Assembly (NCBI RefSeq): GCF_002285495.1
Contig: NZ_CP016786.1
Span: 324,001-388,000 of the forward strand
Reading direction: 5' to 3'
Length of the DNA stretch: 64,000 bases
Source of the DNA: Clostridium isatidis
GTDB lineage: Bacteria > Bacillota > Clostridia > Clostridiales > Clostridiaceae
The notes beneath the pieces are model-generated. The model was not told the origin of the DNA, searched no databases, and saw only the letters and a list, made by a program, of their open reading frames with translations. Both the position numbers and the translations under genes were made by a program. Shown one piece after another: positions 8,537 to 16,991 of the stretch (positions are counted from its first letter, which is position 1; every line of letters begins with the position of its first letter).

Positions 8537-9979
8537 GTGGAAATAGAAAAATTAACTGCGCTTGAGATAAGAGAAGGAATAATAAGGGGAGACTTTAGTT
8601 GTGAAGAACTAGTTAAAAAATTATATAAGAGAATAAAGGTAGTAGATAAGGATATCAATGCCTATTTGACTTTATGTGAAGAAAGGGCCCTTGAAGATGC
8701 TAGAAAAGTAGATGAAAAAGTTAAAAATAAAAAAATTTTAGGAAAGCTGGCAGGAGTACCTATAGCTATAAAAGATAATATATGTACAGATGAAATTAAA
8801 ACAACTTGTGCTTCAAAAATGTTGGAAGATTTTATTCCTCCTTATAATGCAAGTGTTATAAAAAAATTAAAAGAAGAAGATGCAATAATAATAGGAAAAA
8901 CAAATATGGATGAATTTTCAATGGGGGGGTCTACAGAAAATTCCGCCTTTAAGATAACAAAGAATCCTCATGATTTAGAGAGAGTTCCAGGAGGTTCTTC
9001 AGGGGGATCAGCTGCAGCAGTTGCATCAGGAATTGCAGTATTAAGCTTAGGGTCAGATACTGGAGGTTCTATAAGACAGCCAGCAGCCTTTTGTGGGGTT
9101 ATAGGCTTAAAACCGACTTATGGATTAGTTTCAAGGTTTGGCCTTGTATCTTTTGCTTCTTCCTTAGATCAAATAGGACCAATTACAAAAAGCGTAAAAG
9201 ACTGTGCTTTATGTTTAGATGTTATTGCAGGTTATGATCCTAAAGATAATACCAGCTCTAAAAGTCAGGAAACAATTAGTTATTTAGAAGGAATAGATGC
9301 AGGAGTAAGGGGAATGAAATTAGCCCTTCCAGAAGAATTATTAAGTCAAGATATAAATGTTGAAATAAAAAATGCCATAGAAGAAAGTGCTAAAAAGTTT
9401 AAGGAATTAGGGGCAGAGGTAGAATACATACCATTATCAGTTTTTAATAGGGGACTTTCATCCTATTATATTATTTCTTCAGCAGAAGCAAGCTCTAATT
9501 TAGGAAGATATGATGGAATAAGATATGGTTATAGAACTAAAGAATTTAAAGATGTCTATGAACTTATGGTGAAGAGTAGAAGTGAAGCCTTTGGAGAGGA
9601 AGTAAAAAGAAGAATAATGTTTGGTACTCTTGTTCTTTCTTCAAGTTACTATGAAGATTATTATAAAAAGGCCTTAAAGTTTAGGGAAAATTTAAGCAGG
9701 GAATTTAAAAAGGTTTTTGAAGGATATGATTTAATATTAAGTCCAGTTACTTTAGATTTTCCTTCTAAAATAGGAGAGAAAAAATCAAATTCATTAGAGA
9801 TGAATTTTGGAGATGTCTATACGAGTAATGTTAATTTAGCAGGTTTGCCAGCAATTTCAATACCTTGTGGTAAGAGTACTAATGGCTTGCCTATTGGAAT
9901 TCAAATAATAGGAGATCATTTTAGTGAAAGAAAAATATTAAGAGCAGCAGAAGCATTTTTGGGAGGTGCTAAAGTATGA
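8537..9979 (+). CDS. gatA: Asp-tRNA(Asn)/Glu-tRNA(Gln) amidotransferase subunit A
   Basis: 480-residue amidase-signature subunit that releases ammonia from glutamine. The Lys-cisSer-Ser triad falls at Lys79, Ser154 and Ser178 within GGSSGGSAAAVASG and LGSDTGGSIR, the same numbering as I recall for Staphylococcus GatA. GTG start at 8537 behind AAGGAGG (8522-8528). The gene lies 13 bases after gatC and its end overlaps gatB by four bases (ATGA), indicating translational coupling. All catalytic residues are present. Confidence 0.97.
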   Translation: MEIEKLTALEIREGIIRGDFSCEELVKKLYKRIKVVDKDINAYLTLCEERALEDARKVDEKVKNKKILGKLAGVPIAIKDNICTDEIKTTCASKMLEDFIPPYNASVIKKLKEEDAIIIGKTNMDEFSMGGSTENSAFKITKNPHDLERVPGGSSGGSAAAVASGIAVLSLGSDTGGSIRQPAAFCGVIGLKPTYGLVSRFGLVSFASSLDQIGPITKSVKDCALCLDVIAGYDPKDNTSSKSQETISYLEGIDAGVRGMKLALPEELLSQDINVEIKNAIEESAKKFKELGAEVEYIPLSVFNRGLSSYYIISSAEASSNLGRYDGIRYGYRTKEFKDVYELMVKSRSEAFGEEVKRRIMFGTLVLSSSYYEDYYKKALKFRENLSREFKKVFEGYDLILSPVTLDFPSKIGEKKSNSLEMNFGDVYTSNVNLAGLPAISIPCGKSTNGLPIGIQIIGDHFSERKILRAAEAFLGGAKV

Positions 9980-11415
9980 AATATGAAACTATAGTTGGTC
10001 TTGAAATTCATGCGGAGCTTAAAACAAAAACAAAAATTTTTTGTAGCTGCTCAACAAAATTTGGTTCAAGACCAAACGAAAATACTTGTCCAGTGTGTTT
10101 AGGCCTTCCAGGAACTTTACCTGTAGTAAATGAAGAAGTAATTAATTTAGCAGTAAAAGCAGGAATAGCTTTAAAATGTAAAATAAATCAAATAAGTAAA
10201 ATGGATAGGAAAAATTATTTTTATCCAGATTTACCTAAGGCTTATCAAATTTCTCAGTTTAATCTGCCTATATGCAAAGATGGTTATATAGAAATAAACA
10301 GTAAGGAGAAAATAAAGAAAGTAAGATTAAATAGAATTCATATAGAAGAAGATGCTGGTAAGTTAATTCATTCAGAAAATGAAGCTTATAGTTTAATAGA
10401 TTATAATAGGGCAGGAATTCCTTTAATTGAAATAGTTACTGAGCCGGACTTAAGATCTGCTGAAGAAGCTGTGGCCTTTTTAAAAGCCTTAAAGGAAATT
10501 TTAGAGTATTGTGATATATCAGATTGTAAAATGGAGGAAGGATCTTTAAGGTGTGATGTGAATATTTCTTTAAGGGAAAAAGGTAGTAGTAAATTAAATA
10601 CTAAGGTAGAAATAAAAAACTTAAATTCCTTTAAGGAGCTTCAAAGAGCAATAGAGCAGGAAGAGGAAAGACAAAGAAAATTATATGCTTTAGGAGAAGG
10701 CCATAAGATAATTCAAGAAACTAGAAGATTTGATAGCTCTAAGGGAGAAACTGTATCTATGAGAACTAAGGAAGACATAAATGATTATAGATACTTTAAG
10801 GAACCAGACCTTCTGCCTATCCTTATAAGGAATGAAATTATAGAAAAAGCCAAAGAAAGTATTCCTGAATTACCTAATGAAAAGAGGGAAAGATTTAAAA
10901 ATATCTATAAATTAAATGAAAAGGAAATAGAAATTATAGTTGGAGATAGGAGTCTTGCTAAGTATTATGAAGAGTTAGTTAATAAAGGAGTTAATGCTAA
11001 AATAGCATCAAATTGGCTGCTTTCAGATATCTCAAGATTAATAAATGAAAATAAGCTTACTATAGATAAATTTCCAGTAAGGCCAGATAGAATGTCTAAG
11101 CTTCTTAAATTTGTTGAAAGCGGAAAAATAAATAATAGTGCTGCAAAAGAAGTATTAGAAGAAATGGTAAATAATTTATCGGATGAAAATCCAGAAGAAA
11201 TAATTAAGAAAAGGGGATTAATTCAAGAAAATTCTGTTGAAAAAATTAAACCTATTGTGGAAAAAGTCTTAAAGGAAAATGAAAAGGTAGTTGAAGAATA
11301 TAAAAATGGAAAGAAACAGGTTAAAGGCTTTTTAGTAGGAATGATAATAAAGGCTACAGAAAAAAAGGCAAATCCAAGGGTAATAAATGAAATTTTAGAT
11401 GAAATTCTAATGTAA
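9976..11415 (+). CDS. gatB: Asp-tRNA(Asn)/Glu-tRNA(Gln) amidotransferase subunit B
   Basis: 479-residue GatB, which binds the misacylated tRNA and phosphorylates the carboxylate before amidation. It begins YETIVGLEIHAELKT and contains CPVCLGLPGTLPV, the catalytic cradle (NYFYPDLPKAYQISQ, EEDAGKL, DYNRAGIPLIEIV) and a C-terminal helical tail and YqeY-like domain ending VINEILDEIL. Start overlaps gatA by four bases. Last gene of the operon; a compact terminator follows. Presence of gatCAB implies that Gln-tRNA at least is made by the indirect route. Confidence 0.97.
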   Translation: MKYETIVGLEIHAELKTKTKIFCSCSTKFGSRPNENTCPVCLGLPGTLPVVNEEVINLAVKAGIALKCKINQISKMDRKNYFYPDLPKAYQISQFNLPICKDGYIEINSKEKIKKVRLNRIHIEEDAGKLIHSENEAYSLIDYNRAGIPLIEIVTEPDLRSAEEAVAFLKALKEILEYCDISDCKMEEGSLRCDVNISLREKGSSKLNTKVEIKNLNSFKELQRAIEQEEERQRKLYALGEGHKIIQETRRFDSSKGETVSMRTKEDINDYRYFKEPDLLPILIRNEIIEKAKESIPELPNEKRERFKNIYKLNEKEIEIIVGDRSLAKYYEELVNKGVNAKIASNWLLSDISRLINENKLTIDKFPVRPDRMSKLLKFVESGKINNSAAKEVLEEMVNNLSDENPEEIIKKRGLIQENSVEKIKPIVEKVLKENEKVVEEYKNGKKQVKGFLVGMIIKATEKKANPRVINEILDEILM

Positions 11416-11442
11416 TGGGGTCTGACCCCGCTACATTTTTTT
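11411..11442 (+). terminator. Terminator of gatCAB
   Basis: TGTA..GGGGTCTGACCCC..TACA hairpin with a run of seven T, starting at the gatB stop codon. It is unusually G+C-rich for this genome. Confidence 0.85.
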
Positions 11443-11484
11443 ACAGAAGTTATCTAGATAAATGAACGATTGCTTATATAACTG

Positions 11485-11549
11485 TTGACATTTTAGGAGA
11501 CTAGCATATAATGAAAGTATAACATATGAATGAATACTCAAATGTTCAT
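11485..11549 (+). promoter_or_regulatory. Promoter and CadC-type operator of the ArsR/CadC gene
   Basis: Near-consensus promoter TTGACA (11485-11490), 16-base spacer, TATAAT (11507-11512). The operator at 11526-11549 reads ATGAATGAATACTC followed by AAATGTTCAT. It lies just after the expected start of transcription, so a bound repressor would block it. An almost identical 24-base site occurs at 12302-12325. Confidence 0.8.
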
Positions 11550-11574
11550 GTAAGTATGAAAAAGAGGTGATAAA

Positions 11575-11943
11575 GTGAGTAAAAATTTGACACCTATTGA
11601 AAAGTGTAATTGTGATATAATTCATGAGGATGTTGTTAAAGATGTAAGAGGAAAAATGCCGGAGGAAGAAACTCTTTATGATTTAGCTGAATTATTTAAA
11701 GTATTTGGAGATTCAACTAGAATTAAAATATTATGTGCCTTATTTGAAGCTGAGATGTGTGTTTGTGATATTGCAGCCCTATTGGATATGACACAGTCAG
11801 CAATTTCGCATCAGCTAAGAGTTTTAAAGCAAGCTAAATTAGTAAAGAATAGAAGAGATGGTAAGGTAGTATATTATTCTTTAGATGACGACCATGTAAA
11901 GAGTATATTTGACCAAGGGTTAAATCATATAAATGAAAAGTAA
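11575..11943 (+). CDS. ArsR/SmtB-family metal-responsive repressor, CadC-type
   Basis: 122-residue winged-helix repressor that leaves DNA when metal binds. Two cysteine pairs match the alpha3N soft-metal site of CadC: Cys11/Cys13 in the N-terminal arm and Cys62/Cys64 in EMCVCDIAAL. The C-terminal helix DDDHVKSIFDQGLNH offers Asp/His ligands of the alpha5 zinc site. The recognition helix is TQSAISHQLRVLKQA. The pattern predicts response to Cd/Pb/Zn. GTG start behind AAGAGGTGATAAA. It heads a metal-export group with the HMA protein and ATPase, and it presumably represses itself and the ATPase through the two matching operators. Confidence 0.9.
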   Translation: MSKNLTPIEKCNCDIIHEDVVKDVRGKMPEEETLYDLAELFKVFGDSTRIKILCALFEAEMCVCDIAALLDMTQSAISHQLRVLKQAKLVKNRRDGKVVYYSLDDDHVKSIFDQGLNHINEK

Positions 11944-12019
11944 TAAATAAGTTAGAGGATTTAATTTAGAAACATAAAATAAATTATAATTTTAAAGAGA
12001 TAATTTGGAGGCTGAGATT

Positions 12020-12241
12020 ATGAAAAAGAAATTTAGATTGGAAGGTTTAGAATGTGCAAATTGTGCAGCAAAAATGGAAGCTGCTATTAATAAGCTTGAT
12101 GGAGTAAAGGAAGCCACAGTTAATTTTATGACAACTAAGCTTGTAATTGAAGCTGAAGATGAAAAAATGCCTGAAATAATAAAAGCTGCAGAGAAAATAA
12201 TCAGAGATCTTGAACCAGATACTGTTATGAAAAAGGCTTAA
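12020..12241 (+). CDS. Free-standing heavy-metal-associated (HMA) domain protein
   Basis: 73-residue ferredoxin-like HMA domain with the metal motif GLECANCAAK (CxxC) near residues 9-18. It lies between the CadC-type repressor and a P1B ATPase that has no N-terminal HMA domain, so it probably is that domain encoded separately, delivering or sensing Zn/Cd. It resembles the N-terminus of ZntA/CadA more than CopZ (LECANCAAKME). ATG 12020 is chosen because GGAGG ends eight bases before it; the upstream in-frame TTG lies inside the ribosome binding site. Confidence 0.88.
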   Translation: MKKKFRLEGLECANCAAKMEAAINKLDGVKEATVNFMTTKLVIEAEDEKMPEIIKAAEKIIRDLEPDTVMKKA

Positions 12242-12301
12242 TTAGCATTTATAAAAAAATAAAATAAAAAAATAAATCATATATATTTTTTAGCAAAATA
12301 C

Positions 12302-12325
12302 ATGAATGAATATTCAATTGTTCAT
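12302..12325 (+). promoter_or_regulatory. Second CadC-type operator, upstream of the P1B ATPase
   Basis: ATGAATGAATATTC followed by AATTGTTCAT, differing from the site at 11526 at only two positions. It contains the palindrome TGAATATTCA. It lies in the 203-base gap before the ATPase and implies separate repression of that gene. Confidence 0.8.
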
Positions 12326-12444
12326 ATTAGTATAAATATAAAGTTTATAGAATAATTAAGAAAAATTATGACTTATATAAATTAAGATAATTATGGTTAC
12401 TTTGTATTAAATGCTATTAGTGCATTATATAAGGAGGGATTATT

Positions 12445-14289
12445 TTGAAAAAGCGACTTAGGAAAATAATAATAGCTGCTATCTTATATATATTTGCAGC
12501 AGTTATAAATTTAAATAATGAATGGTTAAATTTTGCTTTGTATTTAATAACCTATATTATTGTAGGTGGAGATGTTCTTAAAAAAGCTTTTAAAAATATT
12601 GGAAAAGGAAAGGTTTTTGATGAAAGTTTCTTAATGGGGCTTGCTACTATAGGGGCCTTTCTAATTGGAGAATATCCTGAAGGTGTTGCAGTTATGCTTT
12701 TCTACCAAATTGGTGAATATTTTCAAAGCTATGCTGTTAATAAATCAAGAAAGTCAATTGCAGACCTTATGGATATAAGACCTGACTATGCAAATGTAAA
12801 AAGAGGAGAAGAACTTATAAAAGTAGATCCAGATGAAGTAGAAGTTGGAGATATTATTGTAATTAAGGCAGGAGAAAGAGTTCCTCTTGATGGAAAGGTC
12901 ATTGATGGAAATTCAATGGTTGATACATCAGCCCTTACTGGAGAATCTGTTCCTCGTGAAATAGGAGTAGGAAGTGAAATATTAAGCGGATGCATTAATA
13001 TAAATGGAGTTATTACAGTAGAAGTTACAAAGGAATATGATGAATCTACAGTTAGTAAGATTCTTGATTTAGTTGAAAATGCAAGCAGCAAAAAGTCTAA
13101 TTCAGAAAAATTTATAACTAAATTCGCAAAATATTATACACCAATAGTTGTAATTGTTGCAGTTCTTTTAGCTTTTGTACCAGCTCTTCTTATTAAGGGT
13201 GCAAGTTTTTCAGATTGGTTATATAGGGCTTTATCCTTTTTAGTAGTATCCTGTCCTTGTGCTTTAGTAATATCTATTCCATTAACCTTCTTTGGTGGAA
13301 TAGGAGGGGCTTCAAAAAGAGGTGTTTTAGTTAAGGGAAGTAACTATTTAGAGGCATTAGCAGAAACAGAAATAGTAGTCTTTGATAAAACAGGAACCTT
13401 AACTAAAGGGGTATTTAATGTTCAGGAAATACATTCAGAAGGAATATCGAAAGATGAGCTATTAGAATTGACTGTTCATGCAGAAAGTTATTCTAACCAT
13501 CCTATATCACAATCATTAAAAAGAGCTTATGCTAAAGAAATAGATAATAGTATTATTTCTGATATTGAAGAAATACCAGGTCATGGTGTTACTGCTTTAG
13601 TTAATGGAAAAAGGGTTGCAGCTGGAAATATTAAGCTTATGAAAAAAATGAATATTCCTTATTATGAAGGAGAAGTAATTGGAACTGTTGTACATGTTGC
13701 AGTTGATGATAAATATGCTGGATACATTGTTATTTCGGATGAAATTAAGGAAGATTCAGTTAAAGCAATTAAAGAATTAAAGGCATCTAATATTAAAGAA
13801 ACAATAATGTTAACTGGAGACAGTAAAAGTGTCGCAGTAAAGGTTGCTAAGGATCTTGGATTAGATAAGGTATATTCAGAATTATTACCAGGAGATAAGG
13901 TTGATAAGTTAGAAGAGTTATTCTCAAAAAAATCTGAAAAGGGTAAATTAGCTTTTGTTGGGGATGGAATTAATGATGCTCCAGTATTAGCCAGGGCAGA
14001 TATTGGAATAGCAATGGGGGCTTTAGGTTCAGATGCAGCAATAGAAGCAGCAGATATAGTAATAATGACAGATGAACCATCTAAAATTGCTACTGCTATA
14101 AGGATTTCTAAGAAGACTAAAAATATAGCATATCAAAATATAGCTTTTGCAATTGGAATAAAGGTATTAGTTCTTATATTAAGTGCCTTTGGACTAGCTA
14201 CAATGTGGGCAGCAATTTTTGCAGATGTAGGAGTAACAATTTTGGCAATATTAAATTCTTTTAGAGCATTAAATGTTAAGAAGTTATAA
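12445..14289 (+). CDS. P1B-type heavy-metal-exporting ATPase (Zn/Cd/Pb type)
   Basis: 614-residue membrane ATPase that pumps metal ions out at the cost of ATP. Visible: actuator motif TGES, metal-path motif C270-P-C272 in the sixth helix, phosphorylated Asp314 in DKTGTLTKG, P1B signature HP in SNHPIS, and GDGINDAPVLARAD. There is no N-terminal HMA domain, which explains the free HMA protein upstream. TTG start at 12445 is fixed by AAGGAGGGA. CadA/ZntA-type specificity (Cd2+, Zn2+, Pb2+) is inferred from the CPC motif and the CadC-like regulator. A convergent terminator follows. Confidence 0.93.
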   Translation: MKKRLRKIIIAAILYIFAAVINLNNEWLNFALYLITYIIVGGDVLKKAFKNIGKGKVFDESFLMGLATIGAFLIGEYPEGVAVMLFYQIGEYFQSYAVNKSRKSIADLMDIRPDYANVKRGEELIKVDPDEVEVGDIIVIKAGERVPLDGKVIDGNSMVDTSALTGESVPREIGVGSEILSGCININGVITVEVTKEYDESTVSKILDLVENASSKKSNSEKFITKFAKYYTPIVVIVAVLLAFVPALLIKGASFSDWLYRALSFLVVSCPCALVISIPLTFFGGIGGASKRGVLVKGSNYLEALAETEIVVFDKTGTLTKGVFNVQEIHSEGISKDELLELTVHAESYSNHPISQSLKRAYAKEIDNSIISDIEEIPGHGVTALVNGKRVAAGNIKLMKKMNIPYYEGEVIGTVVHVAVDDKYAGYIVISDEIKEDSVKAIKELKASNIKETIMLTGDSKSVAVKVAKDLGLDKVYSELLPGDKVDKLEELFSKKSEKGKLAFVGDGINDAPVLARADIGIAMGALGSDAAIEAADIVIMTDEPSKIATAIRISKKTKNIAYQNIAFAIGIKVLVLILSAFGLATMWAAIFADVGVTILAILNSFRALNVKKL

Positions 14290-14311
14290 TTTGAGAGATA
14301 AAAAACTAATA

Positions 14312-14357
14312 GCTAATAGACCATTAATAAAGAATTATGGTCTATTAGCATTTTATT
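14312..14357. terminator. Bidirectional terminator, P1B ATPase / Sir2
   Basis: GCTAATAGACCAT / ATGGTCTATTAGC with a 12-base loop. T-rich on the plus side (ATTTTATT) and on the minus side (TATTAGTTTTTT), serving both convergent genes. Confidence 0.85.
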
Positions 14358-14395
14358 ATCCAAACTGAATTTAATCCGAAAACTGCACTTCCTAT

Positions 14396-15142
14396 TTACT
14401 TGTTATTTGTTAAGTCTGCCATAACTTCTGAAAGAACTTTACCAATAGAATCATGTATTACTATATCAGCTTCGCTGTCAAATTGAGTTTTAGATTTGTT
14501 GATTAAAATTAAATTCTTACCTCTAAAGTATCTAACAAATCCAGCTGCTGGATATACAACAAGGGAAGTTCCTCCAATAATTAAAGTATCGCAGCTTGAG
14601 ATTAATTTAATGCTTTCATTAATTATATTATCATCAAGGCCTTCTTCGTATAAAACAACATCTGGTTTAACTATAGCCCCACATTTCTTACATTTTGGAA
14701 TAGGGCCTTCTAGGTCTAAAAATCCCTCTAAGTCATAGAATTCCCTGCATGATGTACAGTAATTTCTATGAATTGATCCATGAAGTTCTAATACTTTTTT
14801 GCTTCCAGCCATCTGATGAAGACCATCAATATTCTGGGTAATAACTCCTTTAAGCTTTCCCATTTCTTCTAGTTTTGCTAAAGCATAATGTGCATTATTT
14901 GGTTCTGCCTCTCTATAAATTAATTTTTCCTTGTAAAATTTAAAAAACTCTTCAGGATTTCTATAAAAGAAGCTATGGGAAACTATTTCTTCTGGAGAAA
15001 AATTTTTATTTAATTTTTCATTAAAAATACCTTTTGCACTTCTGAAGTCAGGAATACCAGATTCAGTACTAACTCCAGCCCCTCCAAAGAATACAATATT
15101 ATTACTATTATCTATTATTTCATATAATTTTTTATAATTCAT
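14396..15142 (-). CDS. cobB: Sir2-family NAD-dependent protein deacylase
   Basis: 248-residue sirtuin. The Rossmann NAD site GAGVSTESGIPDFRS spans 21-35, TQNIDGLH 102-109, catalytic His121 is in LELHGS, and a structural zinc is held by Cys129, Cys132, Cys151 and Cys154. It removes acyl groups from lysine using NAD+ in the cytosol. The chosen ATG 15142 lies six bases after GGAGGGG; the in-frame TTG five codons earlier is part of that site. Single gene, convergent with the metal ATPase. Confidence 0.95.
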   Translation of the reverse strand: MNYKKLYEIIDNSNNIVFFGGAGVSTESGIPDFRSAKGIFNEKLNKNFSPEEIVSHSFFYRNPEEFFKFYKEKLIYREAEPNNAHYALAKLEEMGKLKGVITQNIDGLHQMAGSKKVLELHGSIHRNYCTSCREFYDLEGFLDLEGPIPKCKKCGAIVKPDVVLYEEGLDDNIINESIKLISSCDTLIIGGTSLVVYPAAGFVRYFRGKNLILINKSKTQFDSEADIVIHDSIGKVLSEVMADLTNNK

Positions 15143-15307
15143 TATAAGCCCCTCCAAGCTATATTAACTAAACTGCGCCTATATAGGTTATTTTATATCT
15201 ATTATTACATAATTTATCAGATATAAAAATATGTCTATAAAATATTATTCCTAAGGCAGCACAAAATATTAATATCTAAATATTATAGAATGTATAATGT
15301 TTTATTA

Positions 15308-15337
15308 TTGACAATATTGTGCGGTATACAGTATATT
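15308..15337 (+). promoter_or_regulatory. Promoter and palindromic operator of the PadR-HAAS pair
   Basis: TTGACA (15308-15313), 18-base spacer, TATATT (15332-15337). The palindrome TATACAGTATA overlaps the -10 region and is a likely autoregulatory site for the PadR protein encoded next. Confidence 0.6.
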
Positions 15338-15356
15338 TATTTTAGGAGGTGGAAAG

Positions 15357-15698
15357 ATGGAAAAAAATAAGGAAGAACAGTTATTGGAAGGTTTAATTCA
15401 AGAACTTAGAAGAGGAACCATAGTACTAGCTGTTTTAAGTCAATTAAAATCTCCGCAGTACGGTTATTCACTAATAGTTTTAATGAAAGAAAAGGGATTA
15501 GATCTAGAAGCAAATACCTTATATCCACTATTAAGAAGACTTGAGAAACAGGGGATATTAGAAAGCCTTTGGGATACAGATGGAACTAAACCAAGAAAAT
15601 ATTACAAGTTAAGTGTCCTAGGGGAAACTGTATATTTAAAGCTATGTGAAGCTTGGAAAGATATAAATAATGTTGTTAATAATTTGATTGAGAATTAG
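15357..15698 (+). CDS. PadR-family transcriptional regulator
   Basis: 113-residue winged-helix repressor of the short PadR-s2 type: SPQYGYSLIVLMKEKGLDLEANTLYPLLRRLEKQGILES, then a basic wing (TKPRKYYKLSVLGE) and a C-terminal dimer helix. AGGAGGTGG precedes the ATG. It lies 11 bases before a HAAS-domain membrane gene, a common partnership in Firmicutes in which the regulator controls its membrane neighbour. Probably self-repressing through the overlapping palindrome at its promoter. Confidence 0.9.
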   Translation: MEKNKEEQLLEGLIQELRRGTIVLAVLSQLKSPQYGYSLIVLMKEKGLDLEANTLYPLLRRLEKQGILESLWDTDGTKPRKYYKLSVLGETVYLKLCEAWKDINNVVNNLIEN

Positions 15699-15709
15699 GA
15701 GGAATAAAA

Positions 15710-16696
15710 ATGATAGATAGATATATCTATGCTGTTACAAGGAAATTACCTGAAAAATCACGAGAAGAAATTGCTAATGAAATTAGAGAATTAATATTAG
15801 ATATGATTGAAGATATTGAAGATACAGTTTCTGAGGAAGAAAAGATAGAAAAAGTTTTAAAAATATTAGGAGATCCAGAAAAGTTAGCAAGTCAGTATAG
15901 AGGTAAAGAAAGATATCTGATTGGTCCAAACTACATTGATAAATATATATTTGTTATGAAGATAGTTTCACTATCCATATTTATAGGGATATCTATAGCA
16001 TTAGGTATAGGGGGAGTATTTTCAGCAGGAGGTATTATAGATTTCATAGGAAGTTATATTGATGCTTTAATTTCATCTCTATTACAAGGAGCAGCTTGGG
16101 TAACTGGAATCTTTGCATTTTTAGAATATAAGGAAATATCATTAGATGAAGCAGCAGAAAATAAAGAATGGGATCCTTCAAAACTTCCAGATATACCTCA
16201 TAAAAAAGCTATAATATCTAGGGGAGAATCTATTTTCAGTATAATATTTACAACTATTTTTACAGCTATATTTTTCTTTTCGCCAGAATATGTAGGTATA
16301 TATTATAAAGTAGGAAATGATTTAAGATTTATTCAAGTTCTTAACTTAGATGCTTATGAGTCCTTTAGGTTTATAATATTAATAATATTTACTATTTCTA
16401 TAATTAAGGAATTAATTAAAATAATAGAAGGTAAGTGGACGATAAGGTTAGCTATTATAGATACAATATTAAATATTATTTCTTCAATATTATCAATAAA
16501 TATAATTTCAAATAGTTCAATTTGGAACAGCGATATAGTTCAAAATATAGAGAAGTATATTCGAATATCTTTTGATAGAATTTTATTTATTGTTATAGCA
16601 TCAATAGTAATAATAACAATTTCTGAATCATTAGCAGCTTTATATAAAGGCTTTAAATATGGAATACAAAAGGGTTTGAGTAATATAATTAAATAA
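15710..16696 (+). CDS. HAAS-domain membrane protein
   Basis: 328-residue protein. The N-terminal HAAS helical domain (residues ~1-70: LPEKSREEIANEIRELI..., ILGDPEKLASQYRG) is followed by about six transmembrane helices. HAAS domains typically accompany PadR regulators, as here, and are thought to sense or transmit a signal to a membrane module. Function unknown. No enzymatic motif is visible. Same operon as the PadR gene. Confidence 0.75.
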   Translation: MIDRYIYAVTRKLPEKSREEIANEIRELILDMIEDIEDTVSEEEKIEKVLKILGDPEKLASQYRGKERYLIGPNYIDKYIFVMKIVSLSIFIGISIALGIGGVFSAGGIIDFIGSYIDALISSLLQGAAWVTGIFAFLEYKEISLDEAAENKEWDPSKLPDIPHKKAIISRGESIFSIIFTTIFTAIFFFSPEYVGIYYKVGNDLRFIQVLNLDAYESFRFIILIIFTISIIKELIKIIEGKWTIRLAIIDTILNIISSILSINIISNSSIWNSDIVQNIEKYIRISFDRILFIVIASIVIITISESLAALYKGFKYGIQKGLSNIIK

Positions 16697-16744
16697 GGAG
16701 AAATAAAAAAATAAAAAATATCAAAAAAATATTTAAAAAAAACC

Positions 16745-16773
16745 TTTACAAAGGGAACAAGCTATGATAATAT
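16745..16773 (+). promoter_or_regulatory. Promoter of the glucose PTS leader
   Basis: TTTACA (16745-16750), 17-base spacer, TAATAT (16768-16773), with an upstream TG forming an extended -10. It starts a transcript that runs into the antitermination site. Confidence 0.65.
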
Positions 16774-16792
16774 TAAATCAACAAATAAATAA

Positions 16793-16900
16793 GTAGTGTG
16801 TTACTGGTAATGCAGGCAAGGACTAAAAGAATTATAGATAGTACTAGAGTACTAAGGACTCGAGCTATACTATCTATAGGTTTTAGTTCTTTTTTTTATT
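16793..16900 (+). promoter_or_regulatory. GlcT-type RAT antiterminator site plus leader terminator
   Basis: TAGTGTGTTACTGG, TAATGCAGGCA and AGGACTA closely resemble the ribonucleic antiterminator (RAT) of Bacillus ptsG, bound by GlcT. The RAT's 3' end overlaps the foot of a large terminator stem: ACTAAAA..ATAGATAGTA from 16822 pairs with TACTATCTATAGGTTTTAGT ending at 16888, followed by a T-run. Expected logic: unphosphorylated GlcT, present when sugar is being taken up, holds the RAT and prevents terminator formation so that the EIICB gene is read. No BglG-family antiterminator gene lies in the window. Confidence 0.85.
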
Positions 16901-16991
16901 TTTTTACGATATTATTCATACTAAATCATAAAATGAGCAAACTAGTAACGGACTACAAAATTAATATAAATATTTTAGGGAGGTATTATTA

